A stretch of DNA of 64,000 bases from Membranipora membranacea (GCA_914767715.1 OU612067.1:13645001-13709000); one strand, 5' to 3'; positions 12,102-25,437 are shown, counted from the first letter of the stretch. Notes: a model not told the origin generated them from the sequence alone. Program-made: numbers and translations.

Positions 12102-12419
12102 TCAATGCTTCTGAGTTATTATATATTATTTATATATATGTAATAAACTCTATGGGTGTCCCTGACAGGAAAGATGTTGAAGATTACGCCCGGTGCAAGG
12201 TTCAGGGATATATAGCTAGGTAGCGGTTGGCTACTGGCTAGTTCTTGATTTTGCTTTGGCAGACAAGAGAACTCTGGCAGGTTTGCTATTATAACAATCT
12301 ACATCTGGCATGATAAGCCCCAAGAATGATTTCGGGTGTTTTTCCACTTTTTCGGATTTCAATATAAATATAGGGAAACCAACCTGGTGCAGCGTGACAG
12401 AGTATTGGCAGAATCCTTG

Positions 12420-13545
12420 ATTCATAAAGCAGTGACAAACTGTGAGGCTTCACTCCTGCCTTTCCATGTTGAGTCAAAGTTCTGGTTTTGTCTATGATTT
12501 GATAATATTTTTTTGATAATAAATTTGATAATAAATTTCTTTGAAACTAGCATCAAGAATGAAGTGAAACTGCTTGCTCTATATGTTTTGAGAACTTCGT
12601 GTGTGATTATCATGCGGCTACTTTTTTGCAGCCCCATGAAAAGGCTTAGATCATTATAATTAAGCCAGACCCCAAAACAAGATATAGAAGAGCTTACAAA
12701 TGCAAGCATTGGTGGAAATACAACCATGTCTTTATGGTGATTATGAAAAGCACATGCTCCATTTATTTATTCATAAAACGGTGACAAACTGTGGGGCTTC
12801 ACCCCTGCCTTTCCAAGTTGAGTCAACGCTTGAAGTTCTGTAATGGTTTTGTCAACGGCTTGCTCTACATGTTTTGAGAGTTTATGTGTAATTATCATGA
12901 GCCTTGTCATGCGGTGTCTTTTTTTGCTTGAAGTATTGGCAGAATCCGTGTTTCATAAAACAGTGACAAACTGTGAGGCTTCACTCCTGCCTTTCCATGT
13001 TGAGTCAAAGTTCTGTTTTGTCCATGATTTGATAAGATAAGAAAATTTCTTTGAAACTAGCATCAAAAATGAAGTAAAACTGCTTGCTCTACATGTTTCA
13101 AGAACTTCGTGTGTGATTATCATGCGGCTACTTTTTGGTAGCCCCGTGAAAAGGCTAGATCATCACTATAAAGCCAGATCCCCCAAAACAAGATATATGT
13201 GAGGATATAAATGCAGGCATTGGTGGAAATACAACCATGTCTTTATGGTGATTATGAAAAGCACATGCTCCATTTATTTATTTATAAATCAGTGACAAAC
13301 TGTGAGGATTCACCCCTGCCTTTCCAAGTGGAGTCAATGCGTTAACTGCTGTTTTGGTTTTGTCCACAGGTTTGCTCTACATGTTTTGAGAGTTTATGCT
13401 TGATTATCATGAGCCTTGTCACGCGGTGTCTTTATTTGTAGCTGCGTCACAAGGCAAGATCATCATCACAACCCCTGTTCCCCACAACCAGTTATACTTG
13501 GGGATCTAAATGTAGGCTCTGGTGGAAATTCAACGAATACCATCG
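12420..13545. repeat. Tandem repeat of about 530-bp composite units
   Basis: The motif GTGACAAACTGTGAGGCTTC recurs with small changes near 12,430, 12,780, 12,963 and 13,295. Each is followed by blocks also shared (CTTGCTCTACATGTTTTGAG, GATTATCATG). The layout is two composite units, each of two half-units. A related copy lies at 22,270-22,860, next to the other EDC4 3' end, so the repeat was duplicated together with it. Minus-strand traces such as LSKHVEQAVDKT suggest a decayed coding origin, unidentified. Confidence 0.75.
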
Positions 13546-13584
13546 AAGAAACATATTAAACACCATGGAATATAACTTCTGTAT

Positions 13585-13590
13585 TTTATT
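13585..13590 (-). terminator. Candidate polyadenylation signal of EDC4-derived copy C
   Basis: AATAAA on the minus strand about 540 nt past the stop at 14,130. The equivalent signal follows the main EDC4 copy at 22,900-22,905. Confidence 0.45.
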
Positions 13591-13974
13591 ACCTAAACCA
13601 GGTATAAAAAAACAAACAAAAAAGTTACACATCAGTCACACGTCTAATACAAACCAAACCGACCCTCATGATAACATTCCACGCCATACAAACTGATAAT
13701 AGTAATAATGTCTGTTTAAATAAATCCACAGTCTGTACAATTCGGACAACCTCACTGACCATGCAATGGATGGGATGGATCATGCAAGGATCATGGGTCA
13801 TGGAGCATGGATCAACGGATCATGTCCGACTTTTATGTATCCACAGAAACGCGGCGGGTATAAAATTGTAGAAGCAACACAAACACAAGAAAATGAAAAC
13901 TGTACATATTTTGTACTCTTTGTGCACCTTATCCTCTCACAGTTGGACCAGGGAGGGTGGGGTTATATCCCACC

Positions 13975-14105
13975 CTCAATGGTTGGACCAAGATTAATAC
14001 ATCTGCTTGCATTGGGAGTTGCTCCCCTTCCACTGGTCACGCCGCAGCGGCTTGATCAGTGGAAGGGAGCAACTGGAATTCAGGCATTTTGATTAAACTT
14101 TGATC
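13975..14105. repeat. Foldback repeat family (GGGAGCAACT type)
   Basis: Inverted arms carry TTGCATTGGGAGTTGCTCCC and GGGAGCAACTGGAATTCAGG around a short loop. Related copies lie at 23,025-23,110, 23,450-23,530 and 27,330-27,470. They are probably short foldback transposons; no target duplication was established. Confidence 0.6.
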
Positions 14106-15439
14106 TATCTCACAGTGTACTAGTTAGGTTCAGGTACGAGCGTACCGGAGTACAGACTTGATAGATTTCTCGATAGAATGAACGGTACGCTTGTGGGGGG
14201 ATGACGGGTTCTTGGTGAGGAACTCTGCTAACTTCTTCTTACACATGGATATCACAGAGCTTAGATGTTGGCTTGTGATGGAATCCTGAGGATCTAGGGC
14301 TCTGACAGCTTCGGCTAAGTAACTGTGAATGAAGACAAAACAAAACATTAAATACATAGTCCCCAACTTCCTGGTCAGACGTATAAGGTATGATATATTT
14401 ACAGTGTAGTTTAATAATACCAACAGGACAAATAGAACAAATCATATATCTAGCAGGCTAGCATACTGCATAGGTATATGGCTTACGCTGATTCAATGAT
14501 ATGATAGATTGAGTGTGATGTGATTTGAGAGATAAGGCAGAAATCTTATATCATTTGAATACATTCTTTTAAAGAATACATCCAATAATTTTTCATTTGT
14601 TTAAGGTTAGATGTGATATTCTGGATAGCGTGGCCGGGAAAAGCACAAACTCCAGGCAAAAATCTTGTTATAAAATCTTACATGAAACACGACTCATACC
14701 CTAATACCAATACCACTTTTATACCGACAATGAACACTTTTTAATAGATTGATATCTCTGGCAATGCTTAATGGTTTTAAATCAGTGATGGCAGATCGGA
14801 TCAAATCGTTCTTTTATTGCCATAGACTGTTTGACACTATATTAGATCTCTATGGTAATTTTCATTGAACAGAAACCACCCGTGTGATACATACCTCTCT
14901 GTGAACATTATGATTCTAAAATTTACAGCCAACCCTATTTGTCAAGATCCGTTAGAAATTTTACACCCAGAGGAATAGGTAGTTCCACAGAACTCAAACT
15001 GACAGTTTGCCAAGCTGAAGCAGTTTTTTACAGCTCTTCATCAGTTAAGAAGGTGACCTTAAGTTTGATGAAAGATCCATCTGATATTGATTACTTCCTG
15101 AACAAAGGCAGCGCAGTAAAACTATGCCATGTAGGAACTTCAAGCCGCATACAACCCATAACCATAGTTTTGATTTACATTTACAGTACAAACATACCAT
15201 GATATTCTTGATATTAGACTGAGAGTCAGGAGCGGGAGTAGCAGCCTGAGATCTCATAGCCTCGAGCTGATCAGTAAGTAATGTCTGCTGACTCTGCAGA
15301 GCCTTATCTACCTCAGAGCGTACTGCATTCCTCATATCAGCTACCATCTGTCCTTTCATACTGTTATAAAACAATCAGATATATGGGTTAGAGACAACAC
15401 CTACGGTAGCTATATAAGTAGAGATGCCTGGTTAGCCAG

Positions 15440-15545
15440 TGTGTTGGCTCTGATTGGCTGGTAGGAGGGAGGTGTTTGGCTCTGATCTGATTGGCTGGTA
15501 GGAGGGAGGTATTTGGCTCTGATTGGCTGGTAGGAGGGAGGTATT
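15440..15545. repeat. Minisatellite, about 33-bp unit
   Basis: Three tandem units containing GATTGGCTGGTAGGAGGGAG in a copy C intron; a diverged single unit lies near 25,800-25,830 in the matching main-copy intron. Confidence 0.85.
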
Positions 15546-16379
15546 TCCAGTCTTCTGGCATTGCCTCTCTTTCCCACCCTACAGCCAATCAGATCAGAGC
15601 CAAATCCAACATTTTGGCTACAGCTGGGAATGTCTTTCAAAATCAAATGATCACTCTTCTCAGTCTGACCCCAAACCCAACCCTTGCAAAAAATCTTAAA
15701 AACTAAATTGTACTGCAAACAGGCACGGACAAAGACCCAGCTTGACCAATAATCATAGTTTAATTATTTTGAAGCTTGAGTAACTTGGAGTTGCTCCCCC
15801 TTTGTTTATCACCAGATTGTGTTCAGGATAGTGTAGTCTGAGCCCCCACCCCCCTGACTCTCGCAACCCGATAATGTTGAAGAGAGTGCGGAGATAGACA
15901 TACAGGGTCTGATGAATTAAGTTAGATCTCATATTCACCTATCTAGAGCTGCTCTAACTTGTTGTTCCAGTTCTCGTTGGAAAGATTGTCTTAGAGACTC
16001 GGCAGCATTCTCACAGCTAGCTGGCACGATCGCCTCAGTGCTCATCTGTTTAGATTCAACAGCCATTTTCTGAGCATTCAGCTGCTTCTTATCTATAATA
16101 AGAGAATAAATGCTGATAGGTCACATAGCACATAATCTTTAAATAATAATAGGGAGATGTGGGTATGATATGCTGCATTATCGGTCCCTCCCTCTCTCAT
16201 GTAAACCTAAGAGGTTTAGCTTGAGTGACATACCGGTATGGTGGACAAACAAGAAATATATCGGGAAACTGTCTGCTGTGTAAAATATAATGGTGAGGTT
16301 CAAAATGAATATGAGCGTTTATTTGGATTTGAACTGTTAAAATGTCAATCCCACAGCTTACTATGCAGCTTAATAGCTC

Positions 16380-17365
16380 ATGCTTACTGAGACATGATAA
16401 CAGAGCTAAAAGTCTGTCATGATAAGTGCTGCCTGATAAATAAAAAAGAAGGTTTGCGGCAAGCTTCTAGCTTTGAGATCTGATACAACAATGTTTATAG
16501 TACTGAGACAAAGCGCTGCCTGGTAAATAAATACAAAATATTGTGGCAAGCTTCTAACGATTAGATCTGAGATAACAATTAGTGTCCACTGCTGCTTTCC
16601 AAAAAATAGAGCAGCAAACCTGATGAGGGACAAAACAGGAGGAAGGTGGTTTATATAAGCCGAAACTAGGTGACACTCATAGATTATGATAAATACAATG
16701 CGTATAAACTATGAGGCATAGAGTGATAATGATGCGATAAAAAAATGAGTAAAATATAGCAGTGCCTGTGGTAAATGATAAGCAAAGTGAAAATGTAATA
16801 TAGTGCTGGCAAATTAGAGTATGATAGAGAATTGCCTGGTCCTTTTCAAGACTCTCTGATGTTATAATTGGAAAAATGTACTCCCTACTGATTGTTTGAT
16901 TATAATCTAAATTGTTGTTTTGTCCTATGGTTCTACTCGGATGTTCAATAGAGATTAGCAGTGTACAGTTTCAATGTGACAAACGCCACTTATAACTGAG
17001 TCTCAAACCCTATGAGATCTGAAAATTAAAATGTTGATAGCTGCTTTCCAAAAAAAAAGTGCAGCAAACCTGAGAGATTCAAACCCACAGCTTACTATGC
17101 AGCTTAATAGCTCACGCTTACTGAGACATGATAACAGAGCTAAAAGTCTGTCATGATAAGTGCTGCTTGATAAATAAAAAAAAAGGTTTGCGGCAAGCTT
17201 CTAGCTTTGAGATCTGATACAACAATGTTTATAGTACTGAGACAAAGCGCTGCCTGGTAAATAAATACAAAATATTGTGGCAAGCTTCTAACGATGAGAT
17301 CTGAGATAACAAGTAATGTCCACTGCTGCTTTCCAAAAAATAGAGCAGCAAACCTGATGAGAAAC
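16380..17365. repeat. Two-copy intronic repeat (16.38-16.63 and 17.09-17.36 kb)
   Basis: The blocks are nearly identical, containing GGCAAGCTTCTAGCTTTGAG and TAGAGCAGCAAACCTGATGA. Each has two internal sub-repeats. Minus-strand frames of 75-77 codons (IRFAALFFGKQQW) come from the repeat and are not supported as genes. Confidence 0.85.
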
Positions 17366-17399
17366 GAACCCACAGTGTACTATACTGACCAGCTCATTA

Positions 17400-19327
17400 G
17401 GTAATTGCGAGTGAGACTACATAGGTAGACACAGCGAATAGTGACGCAGCGACGCAACAAATAGTTTGCAAACTAGGTGATTTGATTTGTTTGTAAACCG
17501 AATTATGACGTAAAGACATGCACCGATCAAGACGTAATAATGAGGTTGTAAATTGCTCGTGGTAAATTGAAGAGGTAAGATAAATGACAAATGATAATGG
17601 TAGGCACATAGGCGGCAGCTACCAGGAGAAGTGAATGATAGTATAATCTGTGAGAAGTTATCGAAACTCACATGGGAGCGGCGTAATTAAAGCAGATTAC
17701 ATGACGATGATATTGTAATAAGAAAAAAACAAAATAATCTAATCTATATAATACCAAAAGAATGAAGTTTCTAATGAGAGAATAGAGTTAAATAATTACT
17801 TGAAAGTAGAGAGGATCCCTGAAATTTCCTGCCTGGCTTGTTGACTGTTTACTGGTTGACCACAAATTGCCCAAAAATTTGAAATTTAACAGTTCTTGGC
17901 TCAAAAGTGCAAAGTTCAAGCAAATAATAATTTGCAAGTGGCCTATTGGTTGTAGTATATTTGTTTTGTTTATATTTGTGTCATTTATAGTGATTAGCTT
18001 CGGAACCATAGAAATTTCTATAAAGCAGAATTAAATCATTGCTATTTCTATTGAGCCAGATTTTTGCCCAGGCACTCAGGCTAAAATGATTTGCTCAGGT
18101 ATGACTGCCTCTATTAGATATTAGCCTTTGAACCATAGAAATATATATTTGAGCAAATTTTAACCATTGAAATTTCTATTAAAGCAGATAATTTTACACA
18201 TATTGCCCAGGCACTTAGGCTTTATTAAGTTGCTCTGAGGAGTGATTGAGGATTGCACATAGACAAACTATGTCTATTGGATTGAATAAAAATGGCTAGA
18301 AAAAGCCAAAAACCTGCATTACAAAATAAAGTACAGTTGTGAAATACCCTTTACCAGTGGTTCCTACATATCGTAGCAGCGGGTGGATTGTGTATACCCA
18401 CAAATGAGTGTAGCAAAAGTAGAGAGCTGACTTAGCATACACGCGCCCCAGCATGCAATCACATAAATCCAACATGCATTCAGACAAGCACACTTTGCCT
18501 GCCATTGTACTCCTTTGTTCACCAAACAAAAGGCTTTTTGTTACACCACTCTCATAGGTGCATTGGGGCATGTCTCCCTGACATCGGGCCCCCAGGGCCT
18601 ATCCAACATACTACAGCATAGGTGTACTTTATTTTGTAATGTGTGCTGGCTGTTGCAAGTTTTCTATGTCATAGCATCAACTGCTGGTCTCATATTGCTC
18701 CCAAAGAGAAGATCAGGTATGAATCTAGTTAAGTTGACAATAATTGAAGGTGGGTGGGCAAAACTGTAGGTGTTTATTGTGTGCAAAAATAGGGCTCAGC
18801 TGCCACATAAGTTGTCAGAAGTCCCCTATGAGAGTTGCTTCATGGGCATTACCTTAATACCACCTCCAAACCTATCAGTTTTTCAGTGGGATAATCAAAT
18901 TAAAACAAATCTTCTTATGAAGGATAACATTGTTTGCTCAAGGTTTTTGTCAATCTCATCGAAAAAAATTGGAATAGCTGCCGAGAATATGACAAGCCAA
19001 ACTTTTATACTAATACTGAAAGATTCCTGCACTGAAGAAGCCAAGACAGTTGTGATTCCTTGTGCAGTAGCAGAGCAGCAGCGGAACAAATATAATGTAC
19101 TTCCATTTTGAAGGTACGTATTAAAATGATTCCCAAAATAGAACTTTCAACTGGAACACAAGGTCAAATTTTTGTAATCATTTAATCACTCAGCAATGTA
19201 GGAATTCCAGATAATTGCATTGTGGGATACTTTTTATCATGACATATTGACCAAACAATCTAAATGAAATGTAATGGTCACTAAAGCTATCAATGGTGAC
19301 AAGTGATTCCTATGTCAGTCTACTCAC
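17400..19327. other. Long intron of copy C, no gene seen
   Basis: Contains a diverged two-copy repeat at about 18,008-18,100 and 18,130-18,240 (TTGCCCAGGCACT, GAAATTTCTAT). An isolated 113-codon plus-strand frame at 18,770-19,111 has no recognisable domain. Confidence 0.5.
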
Positions 19328-19594
19328 AGCAGACGTTGCAGATTGCAGGTGATTCCAATTTGGCACAACTCCAAGAACTCAGAATTATAATCATTAGAAC
19401 AAGAGAGATGAGCAGGCACAGAACTGTTGCCGAAGAGTTGAGACCCTCTGAGAAAGAAACGTTGAGCTGAGCGATGGTTTTTCTCACAGTAGCTTTGAGT
19501 GAGGGTATGCGCATCGTATCAGCTGTCATGACCTGTTAACGGAGAACAGATTAAGAAGTTATTTTGAGCCAGCATAGGTTACCATGAAAGAATG

Positions 19595-19672
19595 AAACCT
19601 GTCGTGACAAGCTTATTTGTTCTCCTCCCCCCCCTCCCCCCAACAACAAAGCTTGTCAAGACAGGCTAGATA
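19595..19672. mobile_element. Poly-C foldback element in copy C intron
   Basis: Inverted ends CCTGTCGTGACAAGCTT and AAGCTTGTCAAGACAGG surround a C-rich core. It sits at the position equivalent to the element at 59,913-59,990 in copy B, so the insertion predates the separation of those copies. Confidence 0.75.
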
Positions 19673-20879
19673 CAATAACTCTGAATTATAATTGTATGTA
19701 ATCGGCGTCGTTTCCTTGTTATAAAATCTTTGTTTACTTTGTTGAGGAAGATACTAACCTGGCTGGCATCTAATCTATTTATACTATTTTTGCGTGTACT
19801 CTTTGTAAAAGTTGGTTTCTCAGCCATGATGATTTGAGACTTGTTCCTCCCTAGTTCTTTCATATGATGTGCTGCTGAAATGGTAGGAATAAAACAAGAA
19901 TTTACGTTTTTTCATGTGTTTTCAGATTGATGCAGTTTGAAATTTTTATTCCAAACAATTTCTGTAAACTCAGACCCCCTCCCCACGCATCCATCCCTGA
20001 TATCCTGCCCAGGCTAGACCCAGACCATACCAAAATAAGAGCTATGTGCAACTAGGATGGTCTTGAATCTTGAAAGTGGAATAAACTAATAGAAACTGTA
20101 AGTAATATTTGTCTCTTGGTGTGGATTTGAATTAATTAATTAATGGAAAACCCATAAATAAAAGCGCCTCACCGCTTAAGCTGAAAAATCCTACATTTTA
20201 AATCAAACACCCCAACCTTTGGTGCTCTATTTAAACAAAGCTCTCTTTTCCTAATTCAGGATTTGTCATTGACTTTGATCGGCAATAATAAAGTATACAT
20301 TTATATAATTCAGGATTTTTTCACCAATATGTCCCAACATCATCTATCAATAGTGTGTGAAGAATCTATGCTGCCCATATTTTACTTACGCGGAATCACA
20401 TTGTTCTTTATTTCAGCAGATACAGATTTATTGACGCTAGTTTGGAGGTCACTAGTAAGTTTTGTAGCTGACTGAGATATCCAACTCTCCCGGATAGTCT
20501 TCTTTTCTATAATCGGAAAGGGATATCGTCCATATCACATTATTAATTTGAGTTAAAGCCGATCATCCTTACTTAACCGAGAGAAGATGTTACTCTGACT
20601 GCTTTGCTTGTGGAGCTAAGGGATACTACTTTGCTCAGATAATAAAATCATAAAAAAACGCAACTCTAAGTTTAAAATATTAAGTATTTGGATTTTGTTA
20701 ACTTCTAAAACGTGTACCGGTACATTTATAATCTGGATTCAGAAAACCTCATAATATATTCTGTTGATTGCAAAGTCATTTGTTTTACTCAATTAAATAA
20801 TATAAATCTCGATCAATATTCATTCTGTACATTACCTGTGCCGGAGAAGATAACTTTGAGAACATCGTCCCTATAAACT

Positions 20880-22265
20880 GTTAAGAATAGATTGTTGTTG
20901 TGTGCATCTGAATAAATATTGTTCGACAATTTTGCCTCCTCATTTATGTTGATTTTACACACATAGTTATTGATCATTTTATCAGCAAAGCTTTATAAGA
21001 GTGCAAATGAATGTTCAACAAGTCTGATGCTCTAACTTTTGCTACAGTAATGGAGATAGATTACCGATCCTTAGTTTATATAGCTTATAATTATTATTAT
21101 TATTATTAGCCAATCATAATACCAATATCTGTACCGATATAAAGCGTTGTTGTGTAACGATAGGAAATACCCACAATTCCCTGTTTGTTTCAAGTCCGGA
21201 ACATTGATATGGTCCTGAATCTCCTGATTGATTCGCATTCCAAAATCCTGACATTACGATTTATCATCAACTGTAAACTCTCTAAAACATGCCATGCACA
21301 CTCTCAGGCTACAGCTGCATTATGGTCTTTAAACATGAATATGATATGACACATCCGCATAATTGTACTATTCAGAGAACACATCACATACAGGTTGTTT
21401 TTTCTTTACTCACAATTATGTCTTTGTTTCACACACAATTCATTTAATGGTCATTCTTATTGTTTTTGACTCCCAATGGAAATGATTAGGGAAAGTCAAT
21501 AAAATGCAAGGTATTGCATGAGCTAATATTTTCACATTTATTTTACACCAGTATCTGACTGCATAATGTTGTAAAACGGAGGAGTAATATGGTATTAGTC
21601 CTTGCGTTTTCATAAAGTGTCTGCAAAATAAATTATATTTGAGATCTTACAGTACTAAGATGATAATATGATTGTTTTGTGCGATGGAGCGTTGTGTGGT
21701 CTGTGCGCTGTGTGGTTTGTTGGCTAATTGTTTTACAGTTATTTCTCGTTGCCATCAAGCTGAAATGCAATCGCATGATATGACATGGTATGGCATATAC
21801 CTCTCCTTCAAACCAATGAACTAAACCTCAAAAAAATGCATGTTCCTCAATGAAATGAACTAAACCTCAATAAAAGGTTTAGTTCATTGTTCAAACTCTG
21901 ATGACACATGGTCCCTAGTCTGTCACAGACCAAGTATTAGTTACAGAGATAGCAGTTGAGCTAGAATAACATCTAATGAACAAAACCAATCTAAGATACA
22001 CATAAACATAACATGTCCAGGTTTGTTCTTAGAAGTGTTGTGAAGTGTTGATGATACCATCTGGTGCTAGGATCAGGGATAAAGCTGTTGCGGATGGCTA
22101 GTCCTTGACTTTAAATTCGCTGCATAACACAGACAAGACAGAGAGTTGTGACTGGATTGCTATATCAAGTCTGAAATCATAACAATCGACATCTGACATC
22201 TGGCTTGTCCCTATATCAGATTTAAAAATATAGGGACATAGCGTAGGCTTAACGAAGTATTGGCA
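20880..22265. other. Intergenic, no gene seen
   Basis: AT-rich sequence between EDC4-derived copy C and the 3' repeat of the main copy. Only a small inverted repeat around GAACTAAACCT (about 21,820-21,900) stands out. Confidence 0.5.
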
Positions 22266-22269
22266 GAAT

Positions 22270-22860
22270 TCTTGATTTGTAGAACAGTGACAAGCTGTGA
22301 GTCTTCATCCCTGCCTTTGCCTTTTTCAATGCCTGACCTGCTGTTCTGGTTTTTTGATCATGGTTTGATAAGATACTCTTTATTTGTAACTAGTAGCATC
22401 ATGGATAAAGTAAAACTGCTTGCTCTACATGTTTGGAGAAAATTCATGTGTGATTATCAAGCGGCTCCTTTTTTGTAGCCCCATGACAAGGCTAGATCAT
22501 CACTATAAAGCTAGATCCCCACAACAGCTTACACTCAAGGTTCTAAATGGCGACATTGGAGGAAATATAAACCATTCTTTATGGTAGTTATGAAAGGCAC
22601 ATCCTCCAGTTGAGTCAATGCGTTAACTGCTGTTCTGGTTTTGTCAACGGCTTGCTCTACATGTTTTGAGAGTTTATACGTGATTATCATGAGCCTTGTC
22701 ACGTGGCTTCTGTTTTTTTGGTAGCCACGTGGCGAGGCTAGATCATCATTATAACCACTGATATACATTCATTTCAATGATCACAACCCCTGTTCCCCAC
22801 AACCTGTTATACTTGAGGATCTAAATGCAGGCGTTGGTGGAAATTCAACAAAATATGATT
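22270..22860. repeat. Second locus of the 12.4-13.5 kb tandem repeat family
   Basis: Shares GTGACAA..TGTGAG, CTTGCTCTACATGTTT and GATTATCA motifs with the tandem array at 12,420-13,545 and sits in the same place relative to an EDC4 3' end. Confidence 0.7.
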
Positions 22861-22880
22861 GATGAAACGTATTAAACACT

Positions 22881-23552
22881 ATGGAATAAACTTCGGTATT
22901 TTATTACCTAAACCAGGTATAAAAAAAAGAAGAAAAAAGTTACACATATTTTGCTCTTTTTTGGCACATGTCCTCCTGACGCTAATTAGAACCTGTCGAT
23001 CACTGTATCTACATACAAACCTAGATCAAGTTTAATCCGATTGCCTGCATTTCAGCTGACCAGTGGATCAGGAACAACTCTGAATGCAGGCAAAAGGACC
23101 AAACTTGGTCTAATAACAACCAAACCGACCCTCATGATAAAATTCCACGCCATACAAACTTATAATAGTATTAGTGTCTGTTTAAATAAATCCACAGTCT
23201 GTACAATTCGGACAACCTCCCTGACCATGCAATGGATGGGATGGTTCATGCAAGGATCATGGATCATGGATCATGGAGCATGGATCAATGGATCACGTCC
23301 GACTTTTATGTATCCACAGAAATGCGGCGGGTATAAAAATTGTAGAAGCAACACAAACACAAGAAAATGAAAACTGTACATATTTTGTACTCTTTGTGCA
23401 CCTTATCCTCTCACAGTTAGACCAGGGAGGGGGGGGGTCATATCCCACCCTCAATGGTTGGACCAAGATCAATACATTTGCCTGCAGGGAGCAACTGGAA
23501 TTCAGGCAATTTGATTAAACTTTGATCTATCCAACAGTGTACCTAGTTAGGT
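22881..23552 (-). other. Presumed 3' UTR of the main EDC4 copy
   Basis: Matches 13,560-14,129 downstream of copy C, including the AATAAA at 22,900-22,905 (minus strand). Contains two GGGAGCAACT-type foldbacks. Confidence 0.5.
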
Positions 23553-24734
23553 TCAGGTACGAGCGTACCGGAGTACAGACTTGATAGATTTCTCGATAGA
23601 ATGAACTGTACGCTTGTGGGGGGATGACGGGTTCCTGGTGAGGAACTCTGCTAACTTCTCCTTACACATGGATATCACAGAGCTTAGATGTTGGCTTGTG
23701 ATAGAATCCTGAGGATCTAGGGCTATGACAGCTTCGGCTAAGTAACTGTGAATGAGGATAAAAAAGACATTAATATTTATAAAGTCCCCAACTCACTGGT
23801 AAGATGTTTAAACACACATCTATTTACAGTGTAGTTCAATAATACCAACAGGGCATCATAGAACACATCTAGCAGGCTAGCACCATCTGATGTTCTCATT
23901 TTCACAATCACATTTATCTGCATCATTGATTCCGATCCAATCCATATTATATCCGAATGGATTGTCATTACGTATTAGATAACAAGGCAGGCTGAGCCGT
24001 CCAAGTGCTGTACTAACCTCAGCTTCTGATAAACTAAGAAAATGGGCATTTTTTCCAAATCTAATATGGAAATGGAAAGGGAAAATTTAAAATCAGCAAT
24101 ATTTTTTCGCCACGTTAAATTTTCTATCGCCAAATGCATATCAGTATCCAGAATTCATAAGACGTCCAAACTCCGCTTTGTTGTTTTACCAGTCAGTACC
24201 TTGTCACGCTTGGCCAGCGGAAGGACCGAATGTTGCCAAGACAAGACCAAAACCAGAGTTTCAAGTTATATAAAATTACTCACTCAAATATCATCATCAT
24301 GAACAAAGGAGCAAAGATAACTTGGACCGGATTCTCAAGGCATTACAATATTGAGCTACCCATTCATGCCACCCTCTCGCTTGATGACCGAAAAAACCCA
24401 CAAAAAATACAAAAATTTAAAATTACAAACACAAAATTGAAATTAAAATTTAAAATCACAATAAATTACTCACTCAAATATGATATCGAGGTGTTTGCCG
24501 GAGAGTCCGCAGCTGAGTTGTTGTATTAGACTGAGAAGAGTAGGCTGAGTAAGTGAGCATTTCTCCTGTGAGAATATGAGCTGACTGTCAGGTACTTTAT
24601 TCAGTAGATATAAGACGACAGTGAGGTCAGAGGCAGACAGCGCTGCCTGGAAGGCTCTCTCATACTCTCCGTGTGTGATATTCATATCTATCTGTGTCTG
24701 TAATACAAAACGATACAATAGTACAATGTCACAC

Positions 24735-24845
24735 CTCAGTGATCACACACCATATGCTGTATACTATATAGCGTATACTGTATACTATATGTCATATTTT
24801 GTATACAGTATAATATATACCATATATAGTGTATATTGCTTACAC
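24735..24845. repeat. AT-rich palindromic cluster
   Basis: Overlapping TATACTATA/TATACAGTA motifs form short palindromes next to the exon starting at 24,697. Confidence 0.6.
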
Positions 24846-25380
24846 AGATACAAAATGAAGTGATTGATGATGGTATGATGTGATTTGAGAGATAGGGCAA
24901 AAATCTTATATCATTTGAATGTATTTTTGAAAGTTTTCACTCGATCTTTTTTTCAAAAGTTGGATGTGGTATTTTTGGATAGCGTGGCCGAGAAAAGCAC
25001 TAACTCCAAGCAAAAATGTTGTAATAAAATCTTACATGGAACACGACTCACCATACCCTAATATCAATACCACATTTACACCGACATGAACACTTTTTAA
25101 TAGATTGCTATCTCTGGCAAACTAACGGTTATAAATCAGTGCTTGCAGATTCAATTCAGTCGAATAGACTATTTTAAACTGCGTCATTGACTGTATTAGA
25201 TCACAATTTATTTTTACATTGAACAGAAACCACCCGTCTGATACATACCTCTCTGTGAACATTATGATTCTAAAATTTACAGCCAATGCTTGGGTCTGTT
25301 TCTCAAATCTGTTGGACGTTTTATATCAAAATGAATACGAAGTCCCACTGAACTCAAATTGGCAGTTAGCCAACACAACT

Positions 25381-25437
25381 CATTGACATAAATTATTGAC
25401 ATAAATTATTGACATAAATCATTGACATAAATTATTG
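25381..25437. repeat. Minisatellite, 14-bp unit ATTGACATAAATTA
   Basis: Four tandem units in an EDC4 intron, absent at the matching place in copy C. Confidence 0.85.

Larger units (their letters stand above)
14130..20877 (-). pseudogene. EDC4-derived copy C with internal membrane segment
   Basis: Exons in order: 20,836-20,877, 20,390-20,506 (SATKLTSDLQTSVNKSVSAE), 19,759-19,874 (IIMAEKPTFTKST..., NSINRLDASQ), 19,328-19,532 (QLNVSFSEGLNS, then the hydrophobic ATVLCLLISLVLMIIILSSW), 15,939-16,092 (CENAAESLRQSFQRELEQQ), 15,198-15,360 (RSEVDKALQSQQTLLTDQLE) and 14,130-14,322 (C-terminal domain ending RYART-TGA). Splice phases agree until the last junction: the exon equivalent to 24,474-24,697 has been deleted, so 15,198 (phase 0) cannot join 14,322 in frame. 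If instead the frame reads on past 19,328, it stops at TAG 19,320-19,322. It has one un-amplified copy of the 26-residue unit. It may represent an intermediate between EDC4 and copies A/B. Confidence 0.75.

Noticed and set aside
16406-17373. Paired 75-77-codon frames (IRFAALFFGKQQW)
   Set aside because: They mirror a two-copy intronic repeat and overlap its internal sub-repeats; no gene structure.
18770-19111. 113-codon plus-strand frame in copy C intron
   Set aside because: No domain, signal, splice context or second copy supports it.
24042-24529. Plus-strand frames of 86-99 codons
   Set aside because: They lie opposite or beside an EDC4 exon and have low-complexity Lys/Ile-rich ends.
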